A DNA stretch of 64,000 nucleotides from Cladophialophora immunda (GCF_000835495.1 NW_015622547.1:186001-250000), one strand, 5' to 3'; numbered from the stretch's first letter, positions 44,923 through 56,321 are shown. A program made the numbers and translations. Notes: a model not told the origin generated them from the sequence alone.

Positions 44923-46979
44923 TTATAGTCTCAGCCTGGACTTGAAATGTGAAATGCCAACATAAAGGAGCACCGCTGTGAGGGCTGGGCAAAGGGCGGA
45001 AATGATTACTGTTGAGGTAGCAGCGCCGGCAAGGATCGCTGTAACAGACCAGGTGGGGGCATCAGAGGCTGCGACAGAGGGTTCTGTCGCACCGAATTCT
45101 TGTGTTGGGGACTCATCGTTGGTAGACTCGTCGTTGGTGATCTTGTTGTTCGTGATCTCGTCGTTAGTGGATTCATCGTTGGTGGTCTCGTCGTTAGTAG
45201 TCTCGTCATTAGTGATCTTGTTGTTCGTGATCTCGTCGTTTGTGGACGCTTCGTTGGTGGATTCATTAGTGATAGTCTCGTCGTTGGTAGTCTCGTCGTT
45301 GGTAGTCTCGTCGTTGGTAGTCTCGTCGTTGGTAGTCTCGTCGTTGGTAGTCTCGTCGTTGGTAGTCTCGCCCTGGGGAGACTCCTGGACAAGAGCGGCA
45401 GGACTGAGGACTCTGTTCTCACTATCTTCCTCAACAGAGTCTTCCATGCTAACACTCTCAAGAGCAGGGGGAGTGAAGTAACTGTTCTCACCGCCTTCCT
45501 CAATAGAGTCTTCCATGCTGACGTTCTCTAGTCCGGCAGGAGTGAGGTCCTTGTGCTTACCATCTTTTTCAACGGAGTCTTCCACGCTCACGTTCTCAAG
45601 GCCACCAGGAGTGAGGTCTTTGTGCTTACTTTCTTTCCCAACGGAGTCCTCCACGCTAACACTATCAAGACCATCTTGATCAACGCTGTTGTCAGTATAA
45701 CTTGTAACAGAGGGCTGGTTGGTGCTGATGGCGTTGCAATTAGCAGGCACTCTGTTAGCCATCTTGGACTCCCAGTCCCACTTGCCGCGTACTCGGACAA
45801 CCCACTCAAGATGATGCTTTTGCATAAAGTCTTTCAATGTTGCTGGAGAAGGCCACCTGCCGAGGAACGCAGCTGCTTCAGGTTCTTGGAGAAGAGCCAG
45901 CCATCTCACCTTATTGTAAAGCTTGACATCGTCGACTTCCACATCGCAAATAAATTCCCCCAGCGTCTCACCACTCCACCGTAAGAAGCAAGGCGGCATC
46001 GGATGTTCGCATCGAGTTGGAAGGGAGACAGCTCTATCCTGAGGTGTGTAACTGTCGATATCACGAGGCTTCTGGGGGTACGAGTCCGACGCGTGTCTGA
46101 ACCGAAATTTCTGCAGTTCACTTGGTGGTGACCGACTCAACGGAATCTCGGCGCTCTCTCCTTCAAATCTGAAAGCAATTTCACCATCAATGCTTGCATT
46201 CTCTTTCAGGCAAGCCTCAATTGGAGCGATGTTATCGACTTTGGAGGTGGCGTCTTGTGTGTTTTCGACAAACTTGTCCGTAACAGGCGGATTAGGAACA
46301 TGACCTTCTACCGCAACGGTATAACTAGCGGCGGTCGTTCCCTCGCGTCCACCATCTGGCATCAACGGGACTGTATTCATTGACGTCTCATTCTTGCACT
46401 CACTAGCGTCAAGGAGGTGCGAAGAGGTGGTGGTGCTTTGGGTTGTGGAGGTGGTAGAGGTGTAATTGGTTGGCCAAGATGCATTCAGTGATTGTCTCAA
46501 TGCTTCCGATGTTTCGACTTTCTCCGCAACTGCCTTGACGCCTGCAGGTATCTCAAAAGGTAGAGACAGCTTTGCAAGCCCATGGTCCATGTCATGAATT
46601 TGTTTGACTATAGCACGTTGATGCAAGAGTCCGTTAGAAGAGTCGAGGGCACCTTGACGCTTGCACAGCTTGTTGACATGCTTCAAGTAACGGAGGACGA
46701 GACGCAGATTTGTCTCATAAAGTCCTTCGCCATCCTACCCAGTTTCAGGAAGTCAGTGTCTTCATTCACAACACAGACGAGGAAAACCAGAGCTCGAGGG
46801 TTGAATCGTAACAGGTGACCAAGATGTCAAGCAGTCGATAACAATGAAGGCGTTAAACTTACAGTGATCATAGGTGGCATTTCTGGAAGTGTTTGAGGTT
46901 GATTAGGGAGAGTAGCAATGAAACGGCAGGTCTGTTCGCGCACGACAGCGACGAGCTGGACGACTTCAGATGAAGACAT
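44923..46979 (-). CDS. Repeat-bearing protein with C-terminal membrane anchor
   Basis: Exons 46979-46863 and 46734-44923 give 642 residues; the intron (GTAAGT to TAG) links MPPMIT to DGEGLYETNLRLVLRYLKHVNKL in frame. The first 100 residues are helical and may form a domain (LVAVVREQTCRF). The centre is Ser/Thr-rich, with a compact block (RWSGETLGEFICDVEVDDVKLYNKVRWLALLQEPEAAAFLGRWP) followed by WVVRVRGKWDW. The C-terminal third holds four 23-residue repeats (GLENVSVEDSVEKDGKHKDLTPA type) and many TNDET pentapeptides. A hydrophobic helix (VTAILAGAATSTVIISALCPALTAVLLYV) and a short basic tail close the protein, which suggests tail anchoring. No family recognised. Confidence 0.65.
45108..45372. 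repeat. 15-bp coding minisatellite (TNDET pentapeptide)
   Basis: The 15-mer CTCGTCGTTGGTAGT (plus strand) is repeated in tandem at 45285-45370 almost perfectly, with degenerate copies down to about 45108. Its period keeps the coding frame of the minus-strand gene. Confidence 0.85.
45397..45672. repeat. Four 69-bp coding repeats (23 residues each)
   Basis: Four consecutive units on the minus strand, each with [GA]LE/D-x-VS-[VM]-EDS and ending in [TS]P; units 1 and 2 share KHKDLTP, units 3 and 4 are more diverged. Confidence 0.75.
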
Positions 46980-48151
46980 GTTGATCTGTGAAAGCTTGGA
47001 TAGAGGCTGATGGGCCAATATCTAATGTAAAGCTGGGAGGATTGAAAGGTTGAAATGTTGAAAGGCTGGAATGTTAATCCTGTCGTTGTATGATGGGGAA
47101 CGATCTAAGAATAAACATTAAAGATCAAAGGGAGAGGGGGTTAAATAGATACGCGAACGCGAACGCGCCGACCAGCGGTGCCTTACATCGCGTCTTGTGC
47201 TTACAGCTTGGCGTTTGGCCTGCAAGCAGCGACGCGGTTTAAAGTGATGTGTCGACACGTGGTTAAACTGAAGAGTGCAGAATGGCAGAGTCTTGTAGTG
47301 AAGAGGATGGCCGGCTGCGTGATCCAAAAAGACGCGACGAAGAACAAACTGTGAAGCATACGGGTGTGAACACAGCAAAGAAGCCAGAAGGGGAATACTA
47401 AGTGTTAAACTGGGTTAATTATTAATCTTGTAGTCGTCATTTAGATAAAGAAGCGTCGTTGTTGTTGATTGTGAGAAGAGATGCCAGCAGAAGGCTGTGT
47501 GAAAGGAACCGCAGGGAATGCGAACAGCAATGGTGTGGCTCTCTGCATTTTCTTTGAAATTGTCATACATGATACTGTAGCCTTCGGCAATCGGCTGAAT
47601 GGCCACAGAGAAGAGCTTCGCACGGGTTGAAGACAAAGAGGAGCTGATGAAAGGGGAGAAGGAGGAGGGAAATGAAGCTCGGGAGAAAGGAGAAGATGGG
47701 TTGATATACCAAATAGGAAAAGTGCATCTATGACGTGAATTCCCACCTATCATGACGCAGCCACCCCTTGTCTGCAGTCACGTGACAGTTTGCATCATTT
47801 GTCCGTTCCAGCCTCGACAGTCAAAGGTCCAACACCCACATCACCACAGATATTCATGCTCAAAGCTTAGCGGAAACCTGCAATAAATATATCCAGCGGT
47901 TTGTTGAAGTTCACTATGTTGTATTACCCATGGCTCTTGGATGGCGCATTGTGTCGAGATGAAGACACATAGGGCGGCTTGCCACGAGACTGTCTCCTCT
48001 GCAGCGATGATCGTCCGCAAGGCTCTTCAGTTTCGAACAATGACGACATTGGCAGTGCCAGCTTTACGCGTCGCCGACCTTGATATTCCTTCTCCGTGGT
48101 CTGTTCAGGTCTACACAGTCTCTATTGTCTGAGACCTCGCCTACCCAAAAG
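46980..48151. other. Divergent intergenic region, 1.2 kb
   Basis: Lies between the repeat-protein gene (minus) and the TOK channel gene (plus). ORFs at 47.4-47.75 kb on the minus strand are Ser/Phe-rich and unconvincing. No element named. Confidence 0.45.
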
Positions 48152-50289
48152 ATGGATGAATCTCGGGCTGCCAGCGGGCGCGCTGACCACAATGCTCGCC
48201 ATTCCCATATGCCGCTACCAAATGGCGTAATCAATATACCGAGGCCCGAACAACCAAAACAATACATTCATGAAGACGAGGAGGATACTGTAATAGATTT
48301 CAATGTGAGTTCTTTTGCTCCTTTTTCACGATCACCCTTGGGCCTGTTTACGCTCTAATCACGCCTACCGATGACACTCATTAATCCTCGCAGGCTCCTA
48401 TAAGTTGGTGGATTATATCAACTCTGTTTCCGCTCATAGCTGGCACATTCGGACCCTTGGCCTCAACCTTCAACATTTGCGCCCTTGCCATTGACTGGCG
48501 GACAACTGTCAGCTCAAGTTCGACAGAATCAGAGGGCTCACACATCTCGGATCCAGGATGGCTTCTAGCTGTCGATGCGATCAGCCTCGCCATTGCCATC
48601 CTTGCGAATCTCGCTCTCCTGGTTCAGATGACGGGCCGAATTTCACACCAACGAGCCTCCCCTGTCACCATTGCTGGCTGGTATACCAGCTCTTTGCTCC
48701 TACTGGGTCTGCTTGCGGCAACTCCGGAACAATTACCTTTGCCGACCAACACTTTGGCAACATATTCTCAAGCCTTCTACTATGCCATCTTTGCTTGCAT
48801 AATTTACTTCCTCCTCGCTTCCATGCTCCTCATCACCCACGTCAATCTGCGCTACAGAGCACCACCATTCAGCCGATCGTTCAAATTGACCATGTCTCAG
48901 CGCTCGCTCATGCTACAGACTATCCTATTCTTAAGCTACCTGCTTGCCGCAGGTGCCGTCTACTCTCGGATCGAGAACTGGGACTTCCTCGATGCCGTCT
49001 ACTTTGTCAACGTGACTCTGTTCACAATTGGACTCGGAGACTACCATCCTGTCACGCACTTGGGGAGATCGCTGCTCTTCCCTATGGCGATTGGTGGTAT
49101 TCTTTTCGTCGGTTTGATAATCGCCTCCATCCGCACGCTGGTCCTTGAGTCTGGCTCTCGCAAAATTTCCACCCGGACGGTCGAGAAAGCACGTCGTAAA
49201 GTGCTTAACTCAGGCATCGAAAAGATCCGCGAGCTGGCGCCTCGAGATTCTGAAAGTCCAAAGTTGAATGCAGATCCTGCCACGTCGGAGCTCGATCGCC
49301 GCAAGCTGGAGTTCAAAACAATGCGTGACGTCCAAAGACGGGCTGGTCGTGCAAACCGACTGATCGCACTATCAATTTCTGGCTCATCCTTTTTCGGTTT
49401 ATGGTTCATCGGGGCAGTGGTTTTCTGGCAAGCGGAGTCTGCCACTGGCGGAGAAAACTGGTCGTACTTTGAGGCCTTGTACTTCACCTATGTGGCTCTT
49501 TTAACAATTGGGTATGCCGAATTTTATCCCCAATCAAATTCCGGCAAGCTCGCCTTTGTCTTTTGGTCCTTGATCGCCCTCCCTACATTGACCGTCTTGA
49601 TCGGTGCGATTGGAGACACCATCTCGGATCTCGTGGCTTCTACCACTTTATGGCTTAGCAAGCACGCACCTGAAAGTCTGAGTATCTTGAGGGACGCAAA
49701 AGCAGCAATGGAGAAGAAGCGTAACCGGGAAGGTGCTTTTCAGGAGGCAAAGCCTGCGGGGTTTATGGACGACGAGTCTGCTGTCGAGGAGGACTTTGAG
49801 GACCAGAACATTCCGAAGGCGATCCAGGCACTTGGCGGGCGGGAACAGAACAACGCTCCTGGAACAAACGCAAGGCCAAAAGACGAGAAGGAAACGCAGG
49901 CATTGTTGTCCGCATACAGGCTACACATCCTGTTGAGCGAAATGCAGAACGTCGTGCAACATCTCGACGCGCAACCCCCGAGGAAATATACCTACGAAGA
50001 GTGGACGTGGTTCTTGAAGCTCATCTCCGAAGACGAATCCGCGGCACCGGGCCATAGGCACCCATGGGAGCACGACGTTAATGCTGCTGCTCCAATGAGG
50101 GAGACGGACGATCAGAAGTGGAGTTGGCTCGGACAGGAGAGCCCTCTGATGAGCATGGAGGACGAGCCGAAATGGGTTCAAGCTCGGCTGCTCGAAGTGG
50201 CACAGAGGAAGAGCAAAGGCAAGGGAGACTTTTGGCTGGAGGTTTGGAGGAAGCAACGGGAGAAGGGAAGCACGGTCAGCAGCAGGTAG
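48152..50289 (+). CDS. TOK1: Outward-rectifying two-pore K+ channel, TOK type
   Basis: Exons 48152-48304 and 48394-50289 give 682 residues. Layout is the fungal eight-helix, two-pore form: four N-terminal helices, then helix 5, pore 1 (T262-I-G-L-G-D267), helix 6, a charged cytosolic linker, helix 7, pore 2 (T422-I-G-Y-A-E427-F) and helix 8, with a long hydrophilic C-terminus. Pore 1 matches the TIGLGD typical of this family. Pore 2 is expected to read TIGYGDF; here Gly-to-Ala and Asp-to-Glu are encoded plainly (GGG TAT GCC GAA). The frame is intact, so this is a real, perhaps functionally altered, channel. Known members let K+ leave the cell when the membrane is depolarised. Confidence 0.92.
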
Positions 50290-50832
50290 CACCACACCAG
50301 GACGAGCCATTCCCAGAATCGATCGAGGGAAAATCACGTGAGTCCTTTCCCAATGATTATCATTGACAGTTTTTGGAGGAATGTGGTCCTGACTGCAAAG
50401 TAGATTGGCGATGTCGCCCACTATTTCGATGGTGAAACCCGCAAACCGGCAATTCTTTTTCAACTACCGTTTTCCTTCGCGATTGCACACAGGGGTCTGT
50501 CAAAAGTCCTGTCTCGCTCACAGCACGTCCTCACACTATCCTAGATGTCAACTCCAGACTGGCTCTCTAGCGTCCGATGAAACTGATGATCCCACACTGC
50601 ATTGCCCATAGGGGGACAAACAACTCGTCGATCTTTGTTTCACACGCCCTTCAGCTTCAACCGCGCGCTTGTGCATCGGCCAAAACTCCTTTGTTGCAGC
50701 TCAAATCTCGTCAGTCCTGTGTCGGACGATGTCTTCAGTATAGAGCACATCATACAGCTGTCTGTCTCCTTGATGTTGGCAGAGCATCAGGATGACTGCA
50801 CGCGGACTGACGCGCCAATCACCCGGATTGCC
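50290..50832. other. Convergent intergenic region
   Basis: 543 bp between the channel gene and the next minus-strand gene. Plus-strand ORFs around 50.6-51.0 kb are antisense to the next gene and not supported. Confidence 0.45.
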
Positions 50833-51645
50833 TCAGAAATGCAACGACCTGGAGTAGATCAACAAGATCAGGACACCGACCGCGATCACGATGATTCGGA
50901 GGACGACCCATTGTCCAACGACCCTCGGCTTCAATGCCCAGAGTTGTTTGCGGAGATCACAGTCGTAGGAGGCGATAAGATCATGAAGCCCGTCGTCTTG
51001 ATCGGGAGTTTTGTTCTGACGGTCCAAGTCATCCTTCAAGCCGCCCTCACCTTCGTTTCCGAGTGAGTCCAGAAGCTTCTGGATCTGTTCACCTTTCTTC
51101 GCCCGCGTCACTCTCGTGGTGGTGTGCTGTCGCGGCTGCTTGATTTGATCAACCGTGTGAGCCAAGGCTCGGAGGTAGGCCAGCGGTGAGACGAGGTGTT
51201 GAGGCAGGTTGGTCCGCTTGGAAGCGAGTGTCATCTCCTTGATCTGGAACACGAGCTGCTCCTGGAAGGCAATGAGGTACAGGTCAGGGTCGCCTTCTCT
51301 GAGATTCTTGGGCAGGAACTTCTTGAATGCAGTGACAGGATGGTGCGGAGCTGCAGGCATGGAGGGGGACGGGTTCATCGTCACTGAACCTTGCGCTGGA
51401 GAACTGATCAGTGCGGCGTTTTCGGCGAGATGTGTCGTCTCCGGATCGGCTGAAGTGGATAATGGCGACTCGAGAATACTGGTCAGGGCTGTCCCGGGTC
51501 CGAGGTTGCGAGAAGTGCCGTTGGTGAAGCCTAGCACGTTGAATCGGGGCGGAAGGTCTGTGGGAATGATATTCCTGCTGGCGGAACGCTGTCTCAGCTG
51601 TGGCACGATGTACTTGGAGGGCGTGTAGGGACTTGAGTCCTCCAT
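50833..51645 (-). CDS. Hypothetical protein with C-terminal membrane helix
   Basis: A frame of about 270 residues; I prefer the ATG at 51645 (MEDSSPYTPSKYIVPQLRQRSASRN), the earlier one at 51657 adding four residues. The N-terminal half is Ser/Pro/Thr-rich and probably disordered. The centre is helical (FKKFLPKNLREGDPDLYLIAFQEQLVFQIKEM, LVSPLAYLRALAHTVDQI), and the protein ends with one hydrophobic helix (VVLRIIVIAVGVLILLIYS) and RSLHF, so it may be tail-anchored. No family is recognised. It is the second of four minus-strand genes with such an end in this part of the window. Confidence 0.55.
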   Translation of the reverse strand: MEDSSPYTPSKYIVPQLRQRSASRNIIPTDLPPRFNVLGFTNGTSRNLGPGTALTSILESPLSTSADPETTHLAENAALISSPAQGSVTMNPSPSMPAAPHHPVTAFKKFLPKNLREGDPDLYLIAFQEQLVFQIKEMTLASKRTNLPQHLVSPLAYLRALAHTVDQIKQPRQHTTTRVTRAKKGEQIQKLLDSLGNEGEGGLKDDLDRQNKTPDQDDGLHDLIASYDCDLRKQLWALKPRVVGQWVVLRIIVIAVGVLILLIYSRSLHF

Positions 51646-52853
51646 GACTGGCAGCACGAAGGATCGAAGATGGCTCGAAGCGGGAGGCTGGGGGAGAAGA
51701 CCACGGAGTCAAAAAGCCAGTACTGGTGGGAATGAAGGGGAGAAATCAATGAAAAGAAAGGTGTGTGCGGGCAAGAACATTCTAAGAGGCGTATGAAAAG
51801 CTGGAGAGACAACGTTTGCTTGCACGGATTGTCAAACATGACAAACCCGCGCTGGATGCGGGTGTCTAATCAGTGAGCGCGACTATGTTGAGCCTTTAGA
51901 AAACATCCCAAAGGGGCGCGCGAGGTCAACAAATGATGGAATGAGAGCGTGCAGGAAGTGGAAGAGAGCTTGGGCGCGGATGCTTCTTCGCCTCACAGGA
52001 GTCTCCATGTCGGCCCGCGGCGCGGACCATAGGCTGGCTTGAGTTTTTCTCCTCACGGGACTTCATAAGTGACCTCAAAAGCACCTTTCTCTCCGTGTTC
52101 AAAGAGATCATCTGCCATGATCGTGACAAGTGTGGCGGTTAATATCTCGTCTCTGACGGATGGAGTCGTTCACGGTGCCGAAGCGCTAGAGGACGTGGGC
52201 CGCAAGGCTACAAGGCTGCAAGGCTGAGCCATCACAGGAGGTCAAGAATCACGAGACCTGCGATCAGCTTCGTCACTATTCTGATCTGACCAACAAGCCA
52301 GAAGACACCCGTACTCGCATACAAGGAAGTCCATGCTATTCTGATAATATTTTGGATTTGACCGTCTAGAGCCCTCCTACACAACTACACAAGACGGTCC
52401 AGGCGCCTTTGCAGATTGTGCACAGCATAGGCAGCCCCCCAGACCTTTTCCCAAGTCCAACAAGGTGGTGAATAGTCCGGCGCCATTCCGTGCATTCACT
52501 TGCCTTGTTCTAACCGATAGCGCACACCTGTCTGCTCGTACAAGTAAGGGCACAATACCTGAAGAAACCACCCATATCCCCACGCCTCTGCTACCGAGTC
52601 AGATCTGTGCCATGGTCTGACCTTTGTTCATCCAAGCTCTGGGTACAGGTGTCCTGGTAGCAGATCCGGAACCGAACTCTCATCTCACTCATAAAAACAC
52701 ATAGATACCCAACTTACCGAGCGGCAGTCTGCTTGCCCCGCCCTGATGGCCCTCTGCGGTCGTGTTCAACCACCCGACACCACTTCCGGGGTTGCCTAGG
52801 ACGCGATCGTCTGAAGACGTACCATGTCGAGAAGAAATTCAACGGTGACCGCC
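51646..52853. other. Intergenic region, 1.2 kb
   Basis: Promoter side of the preceding gene and 3' flank of the next. Scattered short ORFs only. Confidence 0.45.
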
Positions 52854-53762
52854 TCACAGGAAAGCCCAAACACGACTCACGGACCGGAACGATGACAGAA
52901 GAGTGTGGAATCCAGCCTCAGATGTAACTGCCATACACATAAGCGGGACGAGAGCCAAGGAGAGAATAGCACCGACGACAACAAGCTCAGTGGTGGTGAC
53001 CATGTTCCACAGGGAGGTCTTTGGGATGCTTTGCTCAGGGCGCGACAGGATCAGCTGCTGAATTTCCTGGCGGTATTTGGGGAAGGCGACGCCCAGGGCC
53101 TTCTGCCAGTTGTAGTCCCGGAGGACCTCACACTCTGGATCAGTCATGATTTCCTCGTAGACCTCGTCCACCTGCATGAGGAGCTCCCCGATCTGCAGCT
53201 GCGTGGGAGCGTGGCCGCCCGCATTGCGATGTGCCTCGATCTCACTGGCTGTGGCGTCGAGGGCGAGGACGAAGAAGACGGCTCGATCAACGGGATCAAA
53301 GGCCTCGAAGCCGTCCATCTCCTGCTGGAAATACGCGGCGTAGTAGTAGTCAGTCATGTCAGTTGGTTCCGGGGTCTCGGGGCGGCGCGGTGTCACGAGG
53401 TTCAGGAAGAAATCCGCATCGACGTCAATAAGCGATCTGCTACATTCGACCCTGCGAGGACCTGTGTGGTTTTCTCCTGTCAGCTCGAAATACGGGAGTT
53501 CGGGCTTTCGCTTGCTTGGGATGGCATAGTTGGCTGGGATTGGGAATGGCATGACGGGCTGAGGAAGCGCAGGCGGAGCGTAAGACAGATTTGGAGATTC
53601 GAAGTATAGTTGTGTTTCTGTTGTGGGCTGGTTGATATGGCTGTCCAGAACCCGCTCATTGGATAGAAGAGGAGGTATATATGGGATGGAACCCGGGGCA
53701 GCAGAAGACGGGTTTGCGAGGCAGTATTGAACGTTACCAGGCAGTTTGTTCGAGGCTACCAC
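52854..53762 (-). CDS. Hypothetical protein with C-terminal membrane helix
   Basis: An intact frame of 302 residues. The N-terminal 100 residues are Pro-rich. The middle is helical and acidic (TDYYYAAYFQQEMDGFEAFDPVDRAVFFVLALDATASEIEAHR, LQIGELLMQVDEVYEEIM, WQKALGVAFPKYRQEIQQLIL). A hydrophobic segment (ELVVVGAILSLALVPLMCMAV) lies 30 residues from the end. I do not recognise it. The plus-strand frame over 52905-53609 is a shadow of this gene. Start position uncertain; an N-terminal exon could be missing. Confidence 0.5.
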   Translation of the reverse strand: MVASNKLPGNVQYCLANPSSAAPGSIPYIPPLLSNERVLDSHINQPTTETQLYFESPNLSYAPPALPQPVMPFPIPANYAIPSKRKPELPYFELTGENHTGPRRVECSRSLIDVDADFFLNLVTPRRPETPEPTDMTDYYYAAYFQQEMDGFEAFDPVDRAVFFVLALDATASEIEAHRNAGGHAPTQLQIGELLMQVDEVYEEIMTDPECEVLRDYNWQKALGVAFPKYRQEIQQLILSRPEQSIPKTSLWNMVTTTELVVVGAILSLALVPLMCMAVTSEAGFHTLLSSFRSVSRVWAFL

Positions 53763-54205
53763 TATCTAGGCAGTTCGCTTCTGCCTAGGGATGACAAGGC
53801 AGTGAGCTTTGCCTACCATTTTGTCAGCGCAGTTGTCCCTGTGAATCAACAAAGAACAACGGAGAGATGGTGAAGTTGGCAGGATTCTGGAATTGGTCAG
53901 TGGTGGACAACACATTGAGAGGCGCCAGTTCTGATATGCTTACCATCATAGAGAGTTAGAAGAAGGAAGGCCATGGATATCATGGGCCAACACTTAACAG
54001 TTTTCATATGCATTGCCCGAATCCTTTGCGAATCTCTTTCCACTGCGCAGTTTGTTTGATGAGAGCACCTCTGCCATTCCTTTCCCCGGTCAGCCCACAG
54101 CCTGTCCTTCGTCTTCCATTGTCCATGACACTTTCCCAGCATCATTGATTCGGCGCCTCATCTCATGGGTTCTTTGTCGTCGTTCACCCCCGATCATACA
54201 TTCGG
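53763..54205. other. Intergenic region
   Basis: 443 bp, nothing recognised. Confidence 0.45.
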
Positions 54206-54856
54206 TCAATCCTTTCCCATAAAGACCAAGCAGCCGAAAGCGACCGCACCCTCCAACTTTGTTTCCAAATCCGCACTCATGATGGGAATAAGAAGGCAAT
54301 ATCTCAAGTGGCGGGCGAGGCGTGGGAATGGTGCGAACAGGAGCAACAGGAGGACAGTGTCGAGGAATTGACGCGGATCGAGGGCGAAGAGCGTGCATGT
54401 TGCGACACAAGTGATGATCAAGAGAGAGTTGACAGGCTCTTGCTTTTGGGCATGGTCGACAAGGGGCTCGACGTTGCTGTGAGACATGGTAGTGCCGTGC
54501 AGGCTCTGGATTCTGAGTTCTTCATCGTGAGGCGCACCAGTGTCGTCTGCGTCGACTTCGCCAACACTTGCAGTGTCATCCGAGCTCACGGTTGCATCAG
54601 GGAGATTATCGATGGAGGGATCCACGTCGAGACTGAATTTCCGAGTCGCATGCACGTTCAAAAACTCGTCAATCCAGTACTCGTACTCGACTTCGCCGTC
54701 TGCGTCAGGGACTGAGAGTGGACTGAAAAGGTCCCGATCCCAAGACTCGACCTTCATCCTTCCGTAGAGTTGTGACCGCATTAAACCGCATGATCGTGGT
54801 CGGTACGACGACTCGTCACGGTCCGAAAACCCATCTTCGCATTGAACGCTGCTCAT
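54206..54856 (-). CDS. Hypothetical protein with C-terminal hydrophobic region
   Basis: A frame of about 216 residues from an ATG at about 54856 (MSSVQCEDGFSDRDESSYRP); 54883 is an in-frame alternative. The N-terminal two thirds are acidic, with a YEYWIDEFLNVHATRKFSLDVD segment. Two hydrophobic helices follow (VNSLLIITCVATCTLFAL and QFLDTVLLLLLFAPF) before a last hydrophobic stretch near the C-terminus. Family unknown. A plus-strand frame overlaps 54308-54715, so coding strand is inferred from the membrane segments and from matching its neighbours. Confidence 0.4.
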   Translation of the reverse strand: MSSVQCEDGFSDRDESSYRPRSCGLMRSQLYGRMKVESWDRDLFSPLSVPDADGEVEYEYWIDEFLNVHATRKFSLDVDPSIDNLPDATVSSDDTASVGEVDADDTGAPHDEELRIQSLHGTTMSHSNVEPLVDHAQKQEPVNSLLIITCVATCTLFALDPRQFLDTVLLLLLFAPFPRLARHLRYCLLIPIMSADLETKLEGAVAFGCLVFMGKD

Positions 54857-55262
54857 GTCGACAGGGTGTGCACAAGATTTCACAATTTAATGGGCGCTCT
54901 CGAGAACTGTGGGATGGTCTGTCATCTTCTGCGATGGCAGATTCCTCGAATTTAAATCAAATCATAGTTAGTTGCAAGCCCACTTAGGCAGTATTGCCGA
55001 GTTGGGGATCACGTTGAGGCAGCGGTAGACAAAGGATGTTCGTGAAGTCACGACGAGGCGGGAATGCGTTCAAATGGCGTCAGAGTTGGCACACCACACT
55101 GCCACAAGGTGAGCAGAGTGAAGACCTTTGCAGAAAACACGCGAATGACAAGAAGCTGCTCGACAACACAAACTGGGCATGAAATCCGCTGGATTCTTCT
55201 TTGACAGCGGTAAAAATTGGGGTTTGGCAGTTATGTACAACTTTCTCTTTTTGAAACGAAGC
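54857..55262. other. Intergenic region
   Basis: About 400 bp between the preceding gene's start and the 3' end of ATP3. Nothing recognised. Confidence 0.45.
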
Positions 55263-56321
55263 CTACATGTCTTCTGAGGCAGTGGCACCAGTGATGATTT
55301 CGACCAATTCTCCGGTAATGACAGCTTGTCGGGTTCTGTTGTACAAGATGGTAAATTTGCCGATCATTTCTCCAGCGTTCTTGGACGCGTTCTAGGGGCA
55401 TCTCGTCAGCGCAGATTTCAAGCCAGGGTATCAGATCACAACTTACATCCATGGCGTTTCTCCTGGCGGATTGCTCACAAGCATGGCCTTCGGCAAGAGC
55501 CCAGTAGAGAGAGTTGGCCAAGGCATATTCTCGAAGGTTGGCGAGAACTTCGTCGTCAATCTCAAAGGCGGCGAAGTTGGGAGATTGTGTGATGGCCTCC
55601 TCGGAATATGCCTCCACCGTGACAGGTTCATAGCTTTGGGCGTTGATGAACTTGTTGTAGAGGATCTTAATGCTTGCATATTCCTCCGGAAGCAGGACGA
55701 GTTGGTCGGCAATGGCCTGGGCGTCGGCAAAGGAAGGGACGTCTCTTCCGAGACCAGCAAAGCTCAACAAAACATTCCTGGGGTTGGAACGGCCGATCTG
55801 CGCCTTGCATTTTTCACCGATGATGACAATGTCGAGGTTTGGATCCTGTTCGAGCATTCGACGGGTGGTGCGCGACAGTCCGGAATGGATACCACCGCAA
55901 AGTCCCTTGTCGGAGCTGGCAACCACCAACAGTGTCTTCTTCTCCTCCAATGGTTTCGTTTCCGCCTCTTCAAAGACCTTGTTTGATGTTTGCCCATAGG
56001 ATCTGGATTCGGTCATAGCCTTTTGCGCACGGGTGAGCTTGGTGGAGGCCACAATTTTCATGGTTTTGGTGATCTTTTCAATGTTGCGGATGGACTTGAG
56101 ACGACCTGTGAAGAGTCAGCAACTGCAACCAGGGCTTCCTGCCACCAATCGCATACTCTCGATTTCTCGTAGCGTAGCATAGCCGGCGACTTGAGGGACA
56201 GCCGTCCTGATGATGGTCAGTTACGTTGGTTCCAAGCTCCTGAGATTTTGCAGCCAACTCACTTTGCAAGGGCCGCATTGCCAGCCACAAGGGCCGGTCT
56301 CACAGCTCTGGACAGCATCAT
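55263..56321 (-). CDS. ATP3: Mitochondrial ATP synthase gamma subunit
   Basis: Exons 56321-56263, 56206-56157, 56105-55447 and 55391-55263 encode 298 residues, the normal length. The first exon gives a mitochondrial presequence ([20 protein letters not shown]). Then comes [31 protein letters not shown], the N-terminal helix of the rotor shaft; [10 protein letters not shown] is the conserved loop; and the C-terminal helix ends [21 protein letters not shown]. All three introns have good borders and keep frame. The gamma subunit is the central stalk coupling proton flow to ATP synthesis. It is divergent from TOP1; subunit e of the same complex lies 23 kb to the left. Confidence 0.96.

Noticed and set aside
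45285..45370. CRISPR-like regular repeats
   Set aside because: The repeats are contiguous 15-mers without spacers and code for TNDET in frame; this is a eukaryotic minisatellite.
44978..45531. Plus-strand Val/Ser-rich frames of 143-167 codons
   Set aside because: Produced by the 15-bp repeat read on the wrong strand and in shifted frames.
52905..53609. 234-codon plus-strand frame
   Set aside because: Antisense to the minus-strand gene 52854-53762, which has better protein-like composition and a membrane helix.
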